Position numbers and translations under genes: made by a program
Assembly (NCBI GenBank): GCA_947259175.1
Contig: CAMYKW010000001.1
Span: forward strand, 107,568-171,567
DNA from: an uncultured Gammaproteobacteria bacterium
GTDB lineage: Bacteria; Pseudomonadota; Gammaproteobacteria; Arenicellales; JAANXG01
Length of the DNA stretch: 64,000 nt
Reading direction: 5' to 3'
Notes under the pieces: generated by a model
Databases searched by the model: none
What the model was told of the DNA's origin: nothing
Seen by the model: only the letters and a program-made list of their open reading frames with translations
Part shown: in pieces, positions 22,977 to 33,494 of the stretch
How positions within the stretch are numbered: position 1 is the stretch's first letter
How the letters are laid out: the number at the start of each line of letters is the position of its first letter

Positions 22977-23686
22977 CCCAGACCAGCGATAACATCGACA
23001 ACGCGGAGATCGCCAAATTCGAAGAACTGGCTTTCCGTTGGTGGGACCCGAACAGCGAATTCAAACCACTGCATGATATCAACCCCTTGCGTGTTGATTT
23101 CATGCGGCAACGCGCCGACATTTCAGGAAAGTCGCTACTGGACGTGGGTTGCGGCGGTGGATTATTGGCCGAGAGCATGGCACAGCTTGGCGCCGAGGTA
23201 ACCGGTATCGATATGGGTGAGGCGCCGCTGTCGGTAGCCAAACTTCACTTAAAGGAAAGCGGCCATCAGGTCGATTATCAACGGGCCACGGCGGAGGATT
23301 TTGCCGCACGCCACGGCGGTCATTACGACATCGTCACTTGCCTGGAAATGCTCGAACACGTACCAAACCCGGCGTCTACGGTGCGCGCCTGCGCAGAATT
23401 GGTTAGGCCCGGCGGGACCTTGTTTTTTTCCACCATCAATCGCAACCCCAAAGCCTGGTTGTTCGCCATTGTTGGCGCCGAATACGTGCTCAATCTGCTG
23501 CCCAAGGGCACTCATGATTATTCCAAACTCGTCAAACCGTCCGAACTGGATAGCTGGTCACGGGAGGCGGGGCTGTCGGTTCGCGAGATGATCGGAATGC
23601 ACTACAACCCGATCACTAAACGCTATTGGCTGGCTCCCGGTCTGGATGTGAACTACATCGTGCATGCCGAAAAACCCGATGCCTGA
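22973..23686 (+). CDS. ubiG: Ubiquinone biosynthesis O-methyltransferase
   Basis: [42 protein letters not shown]. Confidence 0.95.
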   Translation: MTQTSDNIDNAEIAKFEELAFRWWDPNSEFKPLHDINPLRVDFMRQRADISGKSLLDVGCGGGLLAESMAQLGAEVTGIDMGEAPLSVAKLHLKESGHQVDYQRATAEDFAARHGGHYDIVTCLEMLEHVPNPASTVRACAELVRPGGTLFFSTINRNPKAWLFAIVGAEYVLNLLPKGTHDYSKLVKPSELDSWSREAGLSVREMIGMHYNPITKRYWLAPGLDVNYIVHAEKPDA

Positions 23687-24344
23687 CGTCGATGCGGTGT
23701 TGTTTGACCTCGATGGGACCCTCGCCGATACCGGTCCCGATATGGCGGCGGCATTGAACGCCTTATTGGCCGAAGAAGGTCGGGGGGCTCTACCCTACCC
23801 CGCAATTCGTCCCCAGGTGTCCCACGGCGCACGAGGCCTGATATCGCTGGGACTCGGTGTGGACGCGACGGACCCGTCTTTTGCAGGTTTGAGATCGCGC
23901 TTCCTCGACCATTACCAACGCAATTTATGCCGGGACACAAAGTTGTTCGATGGTATGGAATCAGTATTGAGTTACTGTGAAAAGCGCAACATAGAATGGG
24001 GCATCGTGACCAACAAGCCGCACTACCTGACCGAACCTCTGGTGGCTGAACTCGGTCTTTCCGCGCGCGCCGCATGTGTTATCAGCGGCGACAGTCTCAG
24101 CAACTGCAAACCTCACCCGGACCCACTGCTGTATGCGTGCCGACTCATCGGCGGCGCGCCCCAACGCAGCGTTTATGTCGGAGACGCCTCGCGGGACATT
24201 GAAGCCGGAAACAGCGCGGGGATGGTGACGCTGGTGGCGGCGTTCGGATATCTGGGAGATTCAGACCAGCCCGACACCTGGGGCGCCGATGGCTTGGTTG
24301 ACACGCCGTCCGCCATTATCACCTGGCTGGACGGGGATCGGTGA
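23664..24344 (+). CDS. gph: Phosphoglycolate phosphatase
   Basis: HAD motif [46 protein letters not shown]; start may be 23679. Confidence 0.9.
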   Translation: MPKNPMPDVDAVLFDLDGTLADTGPDMAAALNALLAEEGRGALPYPAIRPQVSHGARGLISLGLGVDATDPSFAGLRSRFLDHYQRNLCRDTKLFDGMESVLSYCEKRNIEWGIVTNKPHYLTEPLVAELGLSARAACVISGDSLSNCKPHPDPLLYACRLIGGAPQRSVYVGDASRDIEAGNSAGMVTLVAAFGYLGDSDQPDTWGADGLVDTPSAIITWLDGDR

Positions 24345-25120
24345 TGACAACCAAAAAAAAGCGCCACGCCGTGATTGATCGCCTGTGTGACTATAACGCT
24401 GCTCCAGACCTTCTCAACGAACGCATCATTCTGGTCACCGGTGCCGCCGATGGGATCGGCCGCGCGGTGGTTCGCGGATACGCGGCGCACGCGGCGACGG
24501 TAATCATGTTGGATCGACAACGGCGAAAACTCGAGATTCTGTACGACGACATCTGCGATCAGGGCTGGCCGGAACCGATAATCGTAGTTCAAGATCTGGC
24601 GCAAGCTACGGAAGAGACGTGCCGCGAGATTGCATTGGGTATCGCGCACGACGTCGGTCGTCTCGACGGTATCCTGCATAATGCCGCGCACATCAATACC
24701 CTGACTCCACTTGGCAGCTATTCGTGGAAAGACTGGCAGACTACCGTCAAAGTAAACCTGGACATTCCTTTTCTACTCACGCGGGAATTATTGCCGCTGC
24801 TCAAGGCGTCGGATTCCGCCTCGGTCCTGTTCAGCTCGGCGGATGTTGGACGCCGCGGACGCGCGTACTGGGGGGCCTATGCCGTCGCCTACTTCGGAAT
24901 CGAGGGGTTGGCGCAAATCTGGTCGGCGGAAACCGAAGTCAATACCACGATTCGTTTCAATACACTCGATCCTGGGCCGGTGCGTACAAAGATGCGCGGC
25001 CGGCTTTACCCGGGAGAAGATCCTGAAACTCGTCCCACGCCCGAAGAAATCGTTCCTGCATATTTATATTTAATGGGCAGAGACAGCAGCCACGTAAACG
25101 GAATGGCCCTGGCGGTTTGA
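24341..25120 (+). CDS. yciK: YciK-family SDR oxidoreductase
   Basis: LLNERIILVTGAADGIGRAVVRGYA; HNAAHI; WGAYAVAYFGIEGL; adjacent to gph. Confidence 0.88.
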   Translation: MMTTKKKRHAVIDRLCDYNAAPDLLNERIILVTGAADGIGRAVVRGYAAHAATVIMLDRQRRKLEILYDDICDQGWPEPIIVVQDLAQATEETCREIALGIAHDVGRLDGILHNAAHINTLTPLGSYSWKDWQTTVKVNLDIPFLLTRELLPLLKASDSASVLFSSADVGRRGRAYWGAYAVAYFGIEGLAQIWSAETEVNTTIRFNTLDPGPVRTKMRGRLYPGEDPETRPTPEEIVPAYLYLMGRDSSHVNGMALAV

Positions 25121-25154
25121 CCCGGATATTGCGCCTTGGTGCAATATCCGGGTC
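25119..25154. repeat. Perfect 14-bp palindrome filling the convergent yciK/rsd gap
   Basis: GACCCGGATATTGC-GCCTTGGT-GCAATATCCGGGTC. Confidence 0.9.
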
Positions 25155-25614
25155 AACGCAAAAGTGTTATCAGCTTGTCTTCAAGTTCGATACGGGTGGC
25201 AAGTTGCTCACCCAATATGGACAGGTCCTCCGCGAGTTGCGCGTCATCCTTCACCTTCTCGGGATTTTCATATTTGTCGTTAAAATCCAAGGCGGAGCCG
25301 GTCGTTTCGGCGATGTCGGGATATATATCATCGGCCACCTCGGCCACCCTTTGTCTTCGCTCCTCGCCGTTTACGATTCTATCGTAGAGCGTGAAATGTC
25401 CCGCGGCGATGTAGTCCACGAGCAACTGACAGAACTCTTCAACCGTTTTGGCCACCGAGTCCCCCGGCGGATCGGCGTCGAGACCCGCTGCCCGGCAATA
25501 CAGCACCAGCATCTTTGCGCGCTCTTCCAGCAGTTTATCCACCAATTCCTGTGTGTTGGACCGCCGATCTTCATTGCGCTCCATCGTAATATCGTCCGAC
25601 ATCGATTGACACAC
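25153..25614 (-). CDS. rsd: Rsd/AlgQ family anti-sigma factor
   Basis: NTQELVDKLLEERAKMLVLYCRAAGL, EEFCQLLVDYIAAGHFTLYDRI, DIAETTGSALDFNDKY. Confidence 0.88.
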   Translation of the reverse strand: MCQSMSDDITMERNEDRRSNTQELVDKLLEERAKMLVLYCRAAGLDADPPGDSVAKTVEEFCQLLVDYIAAGHFTLYDRIVNGEERRQRVAEVADDIYPDIAETTGSALDFNDKYENPEKVKDDAQLAEDLSILGEQLATRIELEDKLITLLR

Positions 25615-25692
25615 TCATCTGGTAATTTGAAATGATCCTACTCCCCGCGCCGGAATCTGTAAACATCATCCCGCGCGTCGAACGCGAATCCG

Positions 25693-26445
25693 TTACGGGC
25701 GGCGAAAAAACTGCGGAATCCGGGCGCCGATTTTGGTCACAAAAAACATCGGTGACACCTTCATTTGATGTTTTTTGCAGGCGCGATAGGACTCCAGATT
25801 CCCTTTGATGATATTCATCAAACTTTTGTTCGTGGTACCACCCATGCGCATTCTGACCCAAATTTCCGGCACGTAGGTGGAGCGAATGCGATGCAGTTCG
25901 AACAGCCTTAGAGTTAGTTCGAAGTCGGATTGAATTTTGTAATCGAGATCGAAACCACCGCACTGGTCGTAGACGGTCTTTTTGACAAAAAACGTTGGAT
26001 GCGCGGGAAGCCAGCCTTTGAAACACAAACCAGGCGTGAATGGCCGGGAGGTCCAATAGCGAACGATCTTGGTCAGATCTTTGCGGTCCACATAAACCAG
26101 ATTCGCATAACACGCATCAATCTCCGGATCCGAGAATATTTCCGCGACTCGGGCCAGAACCTGGTCGTGCTCGTACATATCGTCCGCATTCAGTATCCCG
26201 ACGACATCCCCCGTAGCGGCTGCGATTCCCTTGTTCATGGCGTCATAGATGCCGCTGTCCTTCTCACTGATGACAACCGCTATGTCGCTGCGATGCCGAT
26301 CCACTATCGACAGGGTGTTATCTGTCGACATCCCATCGACGATGATGTGTTCGACGTTGGGGTAGGTCTGGCCGGCCACCGAGGTTATCGTATCCTCAAT
26401 CGTTTCCGCATCGTTATACACTGCGGTGATCACTGAGATCTTCAT
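25693..26445 (-). CDS. Glycosyltransferase family 2
   Basis: MKISVITAVYNDAETIEDTITSVAGQTYPNVEHIIVDGMSTDNT; LNADDMYE. Confidence 0.92.
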   Translation of the reverse strand: MKISVITAVYNDAETIEDTITSVAGQTYPNVEHIIVDGMSTDNTLSIVDRHRSDIAVVISEKDSGIYDAMNKGIAAATGDVVGILNADDMYEHDQVLARVAEIFSDPEIDACYANLVYVDRKDLTKIVRYWTSRPFTPGLCFKGWLPAHPTFFVKKTVYDQCGGFDLDYKIQSDFELTLRLFELHRIRSTYVPEIWVRMRMGGTTNKSLMNIIKGNLESYRACKKHQMKVSPMFFVTKIGARIPQFFRRP

Positions 26446-27113
26446 GTTGCGGCGTCACCTCTGTTGCCGTCAAACACGCATAGCGACCTGATGCAACAAC
26501 ATTCACACATCGGCACAGGACGGCACACGGCCTTTCCATGGGCAACGATCAGCGCATGATATTCCTTATAACCCGGCGCGTCTCTGGCGACTTCGGACTC
26601 GAACAGATGGCGTATCACGTCGTAGTCCTCGTTCCCCTGGATCAATCCAAGCCGTGAAAAGATCCGCCGCGTATAGGCGTCGACCACGAAGACCGGACGA
26701 TCAAAAGCGTACAGCAGTATATCGTCCGCGGTTTCGCGCCCAACGCCATAGACCGACAACAGCGCTTTGCGCAGCGCCGGAGTGGCGATGCGCTGCAGCT
26801 GCCCAATACCTCCGTTTTCAATGAGCCAGCGGCAGAGACTACGCAGGCGCCTGGTCTTGACGTTGAAATAACCCGAGGGCCGCAGCCAACTCGCCAACTT
26901 CCTGTGATGCGTCGCCATTATCGACTGTGGATCCATTACACCGGCTCGTTTCAAATTCGCCAACGCGCGCTCCACATTACGCCAGTTGGTATTTTGCGTC
27001 AGTATCGCTCCAACCATAACCTCGAATTTACTGTCCCCCGGCCACCAATATCTCGGTCCATATCGGTGATACATATTGCGATAAACGCGATTTATAATTT
27101 CTTGCGCATCCAC
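26442..27113 (-). CDS. Endonuclease III-like HhH-GPD DNA repair protein with 4Fe-4S motif
   Basis: VGAILTQNTNWRNVERALANL; LLSVYGVGRETADDILLYAFDRPVFVVDAYTRRI; C-terminal Cys cluster CRPVPMCECCCIRSLC. Confidence 0.88.
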   Translation of the reverse strand: MDAQEIINRVYRNMYHRYGPRYWWPGDSKFEVMVGAILTQNTNWRNVERALANLKRAGVMDPQSIMATHHRKLASWLRPSGYFNVKTRRLRSLCRWLIENGGIGQLQRIATPALRKALLSVYGVGRETADDILLYAFDRPVFVVDAYTRRIFSRLGLIQGNEDYDVIRHLFESEVARDAPGYKEYHALIVAHGKAVCRPVPMCECCCIRSLCVFDGNRGDAAT

Positions 27114-27118
27114 GACAT

Positions 27119-27880
27119 TCAGCGATCACGTGTTCCATTGTTCTCGCTTAGGTCGACGGAATCCAACAACAGCTTCATCGTAGCGCCTCCGAGTGTGCGC
27201 CAACCACCCGCCGGGAGGTCTTTGGGCAGGTGTATACAGCCGAAACGCAAACGTTTCAAACGATTCACGGACATTCCCATAGCCGCGAACAGCCGTCGGA
27301 CTTCACGGTACCGCCCCTCGGTGAGCACGACGCGGTACCAACGATTTCGCCCGCCTGATGACCTCAGCACCGAGACCTTGCTGACTGCGGCACGCTGTCC
27401 CTCGATGTCTATTCCGTCGATTAATTGTCGCCGTTGCGTCTCAGTCAGCGCACCGGCGGCGCGGACTAAATACTCGCGCTCGATGCCGTATCTTGGATGC
27501 ATCAACCGGTGGGCAAGCTCGCCGTCCGTTGTGAATATGAGCAGCCCACTGGTATTGATATCCAACCGCCCGACGGAAATCCAGTGACCATGGTCAATTA
27601 CGGGAAGATGTTCGTAAACGGACGACCTTCCTTGCGGATCGGAGCGCGTACAGATCTGGCCCTCGGGCTTGTGATAAAGAATTACACGCCGCGGCACACG
27701 CCGGTGGCCGGCGGCTACAATTCGTCCATCGACCGCGATTTCGGCGTCGGGCTCCACGCGCACCCCGACGCTCGCCGGTTGACCGTCTACGGAGACGCGG
27801 CCTTGTTCAATCCATTTTTCTATTTCGCGGCGAGACCCCAGACCGGCTCTGGCAAGTACCTTATGTAACTTCTCGCTCAC
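27119..27880 (-). CDS. rluB: 23S rRNA pseudouridine synthase RluB
   Basis: S4 domain VSEKLHKVLARAGLGSRREIEKWIEQGRV; VGRLDINTSGLLIFTTDGELA; likely GTG start 27880 (track ORF starts 28039). Confidence 0.9.
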   Translation of the reverse strand: MSEKLHKVLARAGLGSRREIEKWIEQGRVSVDGQPASVGVRVEPDAEIAVDGRIVAAGHRRVPRRVILYHKPEGQICTRSDPQGRSSVYEHLPVIDHGHWISVGRLDINTSGLLIFTTDGELAHRLMHPRYGIEREYLVRAAGALTETQRRQLIDGIDIEGQRAAVSKVSVLRSSGGRNRWYRVVLTEGRYREVRRLFAAMGMSVNRLKRLRFGCIHLPKDLPAGGWRTLGGATMKLLLDSVDLSENNGTRDR

Positions 27881-28625
27881 TATCCACGTCAAGACCGGGT
27901 TCCGACTCAGGCTCGTTGTCCGGATTTGGCTTACCGGAAGTATCCAGATGAATGATCTCCGCGCTGTGCTGCAGATCGGATGAATACTCGGATTCGTCCG
28001 CTTCAGACTGCGTCGCCTCGCCGTCGTCGCTGATCTCAAGTGGCAGCCGGAGATTTAATTCCTTGGCCACCTCCGCGGGGTCGCGTCTTTCCTTCAAAGT
28101 GGGTAGTTCATCCAGACTGCCCAGATTAAAGTATTCCAGGAACCCCGAAGTGGTACCGAACAAAGCCGGATGCCCGGGCACATCCCTGCGGCCCACCTCC
28201 TTGATCCAACCGCGGTCCAGTAATGCGCGCATGATGTCGGTGCTCACCGCCACTCCCCGTATTTCCTCTATATCCCCGCGGGACACAGGCTGCCGGTAGG
28301 CTATGATTGCCAGGGTCTCCATGGCGGCTCGTGAGTAGCGCGGCGGCTTACCCTCGTTGAGTCTTTGCAACCAAACTGAGTACTTTTCCCGCGATTGAAA
28401 GCGATACCCTTTACCGATTCGTCGTAACTCGATACCCCGACCGTGGAAGTCCCGTTCCAAGGTGTCCAGCGCTTCAGTGATTTGCGCCACGGTCGGCTGT
28501 GCATCGCCGGGAAACAGGGCTTTCAACGCGGAAACCGTCAGAGGACGGTCCGCGGCAAACAGCGCGGCCTCGAGAATGTTCTTCAGCTCGCTTTGCTCCT
28601 CGACCGCTGTTGGCTGATCACTCAT
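27861..28625 (-). CDS. scpB: Segregation and condensation protein B
   Basis: LKNILEAALFAADRPLT; ETLAIIAYRQPVSRGDIEEIRGV. Confidence 0.94.
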   Translation of the reverse strand: MSDQPTAVEEQSELKNILEAALFAADRPLTVSALKALFPGDAQPTVAQITEALDTLERDFHGRGIELRRIGKGYRFQSREKYSVWLQRLNEGKPPRYSRAAMETLAIIAYRQPVSRGDIEEIRGVAVSTDIMRALLDRGWIKEVGRRDVPGHPALFGTTSGFLEYFNLGSLDELPTLKERRDPAEVAKELNLRLPLEISDDGEATQSEADESEYSSDLQHSAEIIHLDTSGKPNPDNEPESEPGLDVDSEREVT

Positions 28626-29434
28626 TACGCGGCGGTCCTAACGTGAATCGGAGCGAACGGTTGATTCTGCACAACGACAATGTGATCGTCTCGGCACAAC
28701 TCAAGAATTGCAATAAAACTCACGACCAAGCCCATACGTCCCTCTGTCATATCGAATAAATCCTCAAAGCGGCCGAATTCGTTGTCCTTGAGGAAACTGA
28801 GGATGCGCGTCATGCGCTCCCGTACCGATAACAGCTCCCGGGTGACCTGGAGGTTCTTGAGATGTGACGCCCGCTCGATAACACCTTGAAAGGCTGCCGC
28901 CAGTTCGTTTAGACCCACCTTTGGAACCAGGCGCAGGGGCGCCGGATCTTCGAAATCCACCCTGACGACGAAGATGTCGCGTTCCAGACGCGGTATTTCG
29001 TTCAATTGCTGCGCTGCATCCCTAAACCGCTCGTATTCCAACAAACGGCGCACCAGAGCCGCCCGCGGATCTCCCTCTTCTTCCTCATCAACCGGCTTCG
29101 GTAACAACATGCGGGACTTGATCTCCGCCAGCGTCGCAGCCATCACCAGATATTCCGCGGCGAGATCCAGTTTCACCACGCGCATCAACTCAACGTACTC
29201 CATGTATTGACGGGTGATATCCGCGACCGGGATGTCGAGGATATCGATATTTTGCTTGCGGATTAAATACAGCAGCAGGTCAAGAGGGCCTTCAAAACTT
29301 TCGAGTATTACCTCCAACGCGTCCGGCGGTATATACAGGTCTTGCGGCCATTCCTTGAGCAGCTGGCCGTGCACCACCGCGCGCACCGAGGCGGAATTGG
29401 ACTGGTCCGGGGGCGGGCTATCAGCTGCCATCAA
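28625..29434 (-). CDS. scpA: Segregation and condensation protein A
   Basis: ILESFEGPLDLLLYLIRKQNIDILDIPVADITRQYMEY. Confidence 0.95.
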   Translation of the reverse strand: MMAADSPPPDQSNSASVRAVVHGQLLKEWPQDLYIPPDALEVILESFEGPLDLLLYLIRKQNIDILDIPVADITRQYMEYVELMRVVKLDLAAEYLVMAATLAEIKSRMLLPKPVDEEEEGDPRAALVRRLLEYERFRDAAQQLNEIPRLERDIFVVRVDFEDPAPLRLVPKVGLNELAAAFQGVIERASHLKNLQVTRELLSVRERMTRILSFLKDNEFGRFEDLFDMTEGRMGLVVSFIAILELCRDDHIVVVQNQPFAPIHVRTAA

Positions 29435-30702
29435 TAGTATTCCAGGCCCATACTGCGTCTAACCTCATCCAAGGTCTCTCCGGCGATTTCCCGGGCGCGC
29501 TCACAGCCGTCGGCGATGATATTCCGCACCAGGGTAGGATCTTCCGCATACGGCGCCGCGCGCTCGTGCATCAGCTTCTGCTCCGCCAGTATCGCGTCAA
29601 TCAACGGCAGCTTGCAATCCACACAACCGATATCCGCAGAGCGGCAACCTTCCTGCACCCAGGTTTTTGTTTCATCGGCCGAGTACACCTTGTGCAATCC
29701 CCACACCGGGCATTTTTCCGGGTCCCCCGGATCATGGCGACGCTTCCGCGCCGGATCGGTGGGCATTACTTTGAGCCCCTGGGCAACGCGGTCCGGGTCA
29801 TCGCGAAGGGCGATAATATTGTTGTAAGACTTGGACATTTTCTCGCCGTCCAGCCCGGGCAGCTTGGAAGCATGCGTCAGAATCGCCTCCGGCTCTTCCA
29901 GTATTATGCGACCGCCTCCCTCGAGGTAACCAAACAAGCGCTCTTTCTCCACAATGGCGATGTTTTGGTTCTCTTCCAACAATGCGCGCGCCTTCTCCAG
30001 AGCCTCCTGATCGCCGCGCTCTAAATACGCGGATTGCATCTCCCGGTACAACTTGGCTCCCTTCTTTCCCAGTTTTTTTATCGCCAACTCTGCTTTCTGT
30101 GCGTATCCCGAATCCCGGCCGAACAAGTAATTGAAACGCCTGGCCACCTCCCTGGTCAGCTCGACGTGAGGCACCTGATCGTCGCCGACCGGCACTCGCT
30201 TCGCCTTGTATATCAGTATGTCGGCGCTTTGCAACACCGGGTACCCAAGAAACCCATGGGTAGCCAAATCGCGTTCTTTCAATTTTTCCTGCTGATCCTT
30301 GAAACTGGGAACGCGCTCCAGCCAGCTCAGCGGAGTGATCATGGACAACAATACGTGTAACTCGGCGTGCTCGGGCACACGGGACTGGATGAACATAGTG
30401 GCGCGCCCGGGCTCCACCCCGGCGGCCAACCAATCGATTACCATTTCCCAGGTGCTTTCACCGATGATTCCGAGATCGTCTTCGTAGTGTGTGGTCAATG
30501 CATGCCAATCAGCAACGAAGAAAAAACAATCATACTCGTACTGCAACTCCACCCAGTTCTTGAGTACACCGTGATAATGACCGAGATGGAGGCGTCCCGT
30601 GGGACGCATGCCTGATACCACGCGCGCAGGTTGACCACTGCGGGTAATCAAGGCGGACCCCGCTTGCGGCATGCGGTAGCGCCAGGCGCGGGCCATGGAC
30701 AA
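29431..30702 (-). CDS. trpS: Tryptophanyl-tRNA synthetase
   Basis: VVSGMRPTGRLHLGHYHGVLKNW; GLDGEKMSKSYNN. Confidence 0.94.
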   Translation of the reverse strand: MSMARAWRYRMPQAGSALITRSGQPARVVSGMRPTGRLHLGHYHGVLKNWVELQYEYDCFFFVADWHALTTHYEDDLGIIGESTWEMVIDWLAAGVEPGRATMFIQSRVPEHAELHVLLSMITPLSWLERVPSFKDQQEKLKERDLATHGFLGYPVLQSADILIYKAKRVPVGDDQVPHVELTREVARRFNYLFGRDSGYAQKAELAIKKLGKKGAKLYREMQSAYLERGDQEALEKARALLEENQNIAIVEKERLFGYLEGGGRIILEEPEAILTHASKLPGLDGEKMSKSYNNIIALRDDPDRVAQGLKVMPTDPARKRRHDPGDPEKCPVWGLHKVYSADETKTWVQEGCRSADIGCVDCKLPLIDAILAEQKLMHERAAPYAEDPTLVRNIIADGCERAREIAGETLDEVRRSMGLEYY

Positions 30703-30760
30703 GGCGCTGAAGGATCTGTGGATACTAGGTTCGTTTCCCGCATGATGCGCGACCAGTATA

Positions 30761-31411
30761 TCAGCCTATTCGTTGCGATAGCGATTGCGTCTGTTCGAAA
30801 ACTGCCGCATCGCCTTTGCCCACGCGGATAACAACGGGCGTCTCGCCAATCCACTCCACGACGGTGGTGGGCTCAAATCCGCAGTGCCCACCGTCGACCA
30901 CCGCATCCACATCATGCTCCAGAATCCGTCTGATCTCGTGCGCGTCGCTCAAAGGCAGTTCCTGGCCGGGCAGGATCATTGTCGAGCTCATGATCGGCTC
31001 GCCGAGTTCCGCCAGCATGTCGCGAACAATTTCTGAGTCCGGAATGCGCAGTCCGATGGTCTTTCGCCGTGGATTTTGCAGGCGTCGCGGTAACTGTCTG
31101 GTGGCCGGCACGATAAAGGTATATGGGCCCGGAGTGCAGGACTTGATCATGCGGAATTGTTCGTTACTTATTTTGGCGAACAAGCTTATTTCCGACAAAT
31201 CCCGGGTAACCAGGGTAAAATTATGTTTGTTGTCCAGACGTCGTATTCGACGAATACGATCCATTGACGCCTTGTCGCCGATGTGGCATCCAATGGCGTA
31301 ACTGGAGTCGGTCGGATAGACAATGATCCCGCCACGCCGCACGATGTCGACGACTTGCTTGACTAATCGCTTCTGCGGATTCGCCGGGTGTATCTCAAAG
31401 TATTGGGCCAT
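30761..31411 (-). CDS. yciO: L-threonylcarbamoyladenylate synthase (Sua5/YciO/YrdC family)
   Basis: VRRGGIIVYPTDSSYAIGCHIGDK; PGPYTFIVPATRQLPRRL. Confidence 0.88.
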   Translation of the reverse strand: MAQYFEIHPANPQKRLVKQVVDIVRRGGIIVYPTDSSYAIGCHIGDKASMDRIRRIRRLDNKHNFTLVTRDLSEISLFAKISNEQFRMIKSCTPGPYTFIVPATRQLPRRLQNPRRKTIGLRIPDSEIVRDMLAELGEPIMSSTMILPGQELPLSDAHEIRRILEHDVDAVVDGGHCGFEPTTVVEWIGETPVVIRVGKGDAAVFEQTQSLSQRIG

Positions 31412-31417
31412 CTGGCT

Positions 31418-31942
31418 TTAATCTTGATCTGATAACGGGATGACCCGTTGTTGCTTTGTCGTACCCTGATCCAACAAGTCGTATACTAACCCACGCGCCG
31501 GTATAAACAAGTCCGGTGCGATTTCGCTCAATGGCAGCAAAACGAAGCGGCGCAGGTGCATGCGGGGATGCGGTACGGTGAGCCCGGGTTCGTTAATTTG
31601 CGCGTCACCATACAACAGCAGATCAAGATCCAGCGAGCGTGGACCGCCGGGGCGATCCTCATCCCGAATGCGTCTATGCTCTCGCTCGATATCAAAAAGA
31701 TGGTCGAGTATCCCCCGCGGGCTCAAAGAGGTGTGGATGGAACAGACTGCGTTTATGAAATCCGGTTGCCGCAGGTCTCCCACGGGATCTGAACGGTACA
31801 GCGAAGAACACCTGGCCACCCGGCAACGCGTTCCTGAATTCAGGTGATCCATCGCCGCCAAGACCTGCCGTTGCGGCTCGTCTAGATTACTACCCAGGCC
31901 CACATAACAAAGCACAGTCCCGGGGACTGCCGCAATCGTCAC
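31418..31942 (-). CDS. folK: 2-amino-4-hydroxy-6-hydroxymethyldihydropteridine diphosphokinase
   Basis: YVGLGSNLDEPQRQVLAAM; RPGGPRSLDLDLLLYGD; HPRMHLRRFVLLPLSEIAP. Confidence 0.94.
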   Translation of the reverse strand: MTIAAVPGTVLCYVGLGSNLDEPQRQVLAAMDHLNSGTRCRVARCSSLYRSDPVGDLRQPDFINAVCSIHTSLSPRGILDHLFDIEREHRRIRDEDRPGGPRSLDLDLLLYGDAQINEPGLTVPHPRMHLRRFVLLPLSEIAPDLFIPARGLVYDLLDQGTTKQQRVIPLSDQD

Positions 31943-33234
31943 GCCGCTCGACTTTTACGTTTGCGCCTGCGGCCTCGTTTCGGCGCGGACGCCCTTAGAC
32001 CGCGTATCATGCTATCTCGTTCTTGTTGACTCGCTTCCTGAATTTGGGTCCACCATTGCGCAATTTCGGGGCTGATCTCCTTCACTTCGGTGCGCAGCAA
32101 CAACAAATCATAGGCGGCGCGAAATCGTTTGTGCGCCAAAAGCCGGTTGATGTTTTTCGGTGATCTCTGCTCGAGCTGCGGTTGCAACGCCCAAATGTCT
32201 TTTATTACGATCATGAATCGCCTGGGAATGGCGACATGTTGCGCTTGGTCACGAAGCGCATCGGAAGCGGCGACGCTCCAGGCGCGTCGGACATCCATGC
32301 CCCCGTCACGCAATTTGTGCACATCCGCCTGTAGCGGGTCCCACAGCAGGCAGGCGAACAAAAACGCAGGTATAACCGGTTTACCCACTTTGATGCGGCT
32401 GTCGGTGTTCGCCAGCGCCAGTGACGGCAGATTCGGCATGATAGCGTCCAGGCATTGCTCGGTGAACGGAAACAAATAGCGAAACAAACCGTATTCACGC
32501 AGCATGTCATAGGTGCGCAACGCGTCACCGCCGTGGAACAGCTTTATGACCTCGTCCAACATCCGCGCCGGCGGGACATGGTGCAACAATGGAGCAAGTT
32601 CGGCGGTCGCCGCGATCACGTCGGGATCGATATCGAACTGAAGTTTCGCCGCAAATCTCACCGCGCGTAACATCCTCACCGGATCTTCGCGGAGCCGCTC
32701 CAGCGGGTCGCCTATGGTGCGAATGACCTGTTTCTCGAGGTCGATCATCCCGCCGACGAAGTCCAGCACCGATTGATCGTGGGGGTCGAAGTAGAGGGCG
32801 TTTATGGTGAAGTCCCGCCGCAACACATCATCCTCCCGGCTGCCGTAAACATTATCTCGCAGCACCTGTCCATGATCCGTAATCCGAATACGGTCATCAT
32901 CGACATCGTCATCATCGGACAGCGCGGCGCGAAACGTGGCGACTTCGATGGTTTCGCCGTTTCGTCGTACGTGGGCCAAACGAAATCGTCGGCCGATCAG
33001 CCGACATCCGCGAAACAGCGACTTTATTTCTTCCGGTTGAGCGTCGGTAGCGATATCAAAATCTTTCGGCGTGCGACCCAGTAACAAATCGCGTACACAC
33101 CCGCCCACCAAGTGGGCTTCGTACCCGGCGCTCTTTAGTTCTTCAACAATATTGATTGCAGTGCTACTGACCGCGGACAGGGAAATCGAATGACTGTCCG
33201 GCGATATGACTTGCGGCGTGTGCTTGTTGTTCAC
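31939..33234 (-). CDS. pcnB: Poly(A) polymerase
   Basis: AHLVGGCVRDLLLGRTPKDFDIATDAQPEEIKSLFRGCRLIGRRFRLAHV; basic C-terminal tail. Confidence 0.93.
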   Translation of the reverse strand: MNNKHTPQVISPDSHSISLSAVSSTAINIVEELKSAGYEAHLVGGCVRDLLLGRTPKDFDIATDAQPEEIKSLFRGCRLIGRRFRLAHVRRNGETIEVATFRAALSDDDDVDDDRIRITDHGQVLRDNVYGSREDDVLRRDFTINALYFDPHDQSVLDFVGGMIDLEKQVIRTIGDPLERLREDPVRMLRAVRFAAKLQFDIDPDVIAATAELAPLLHHVPPARMLDEVIKLFHGGDALRTYDMLREYGLFRYLFPFTEQCLDAIMPNLPSLALANTDSRIKVGKPVIPAFLFACLLWDPLQADVHKLRDGGMDVRRAWSVAASDALRDQAQHVAIPRRFMIVIKDIWALQPQLEQRSPKNINRLLAHKRFRAAYDLLLLRTEVKEISPEIAQWWTQIQEASQQERDSMIRGLRASAPKRGRRRKRKSRAA

Positions 33235-33357
33235 TCCTGACTAAAACCTTAGTTTGTATCCTCGTTTATATGACACGGCGGCGGTTTTGTCTTGTATCAT
33301 GCATAGTCCACCGTATAATACCATTTCGCTATCTGCTGCATCGCTTTCAGCTTCAGT

Positions 33358-33432
33358 GCTCCCTTCGTCTAGCGGTTAGGACGCCGGCCTCTCACGTCGG
33401 TAACAGGGGTTCGAGTCCCCTAGGGAGCGCCA
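33358..33432 (+). tRNA. tRNA-Glu (anticodon CTC), CCA encoded
   Basis: Acceptor GCTCCCT/AGGGAGC, D-arm TCGTCTAGCGGTTAGGA, anticodon arm CCGGC-CTCTCAC-GTCGG, T-arm CAGGGGTTCGAGTCCCCT. Confidence 0.95.
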
Positions 33433-33494
33433 ATTACCGCAAATGAATTGCACCATCGTTATGTCTAAGCGCCAACTATCGGGAAACACGTGTC

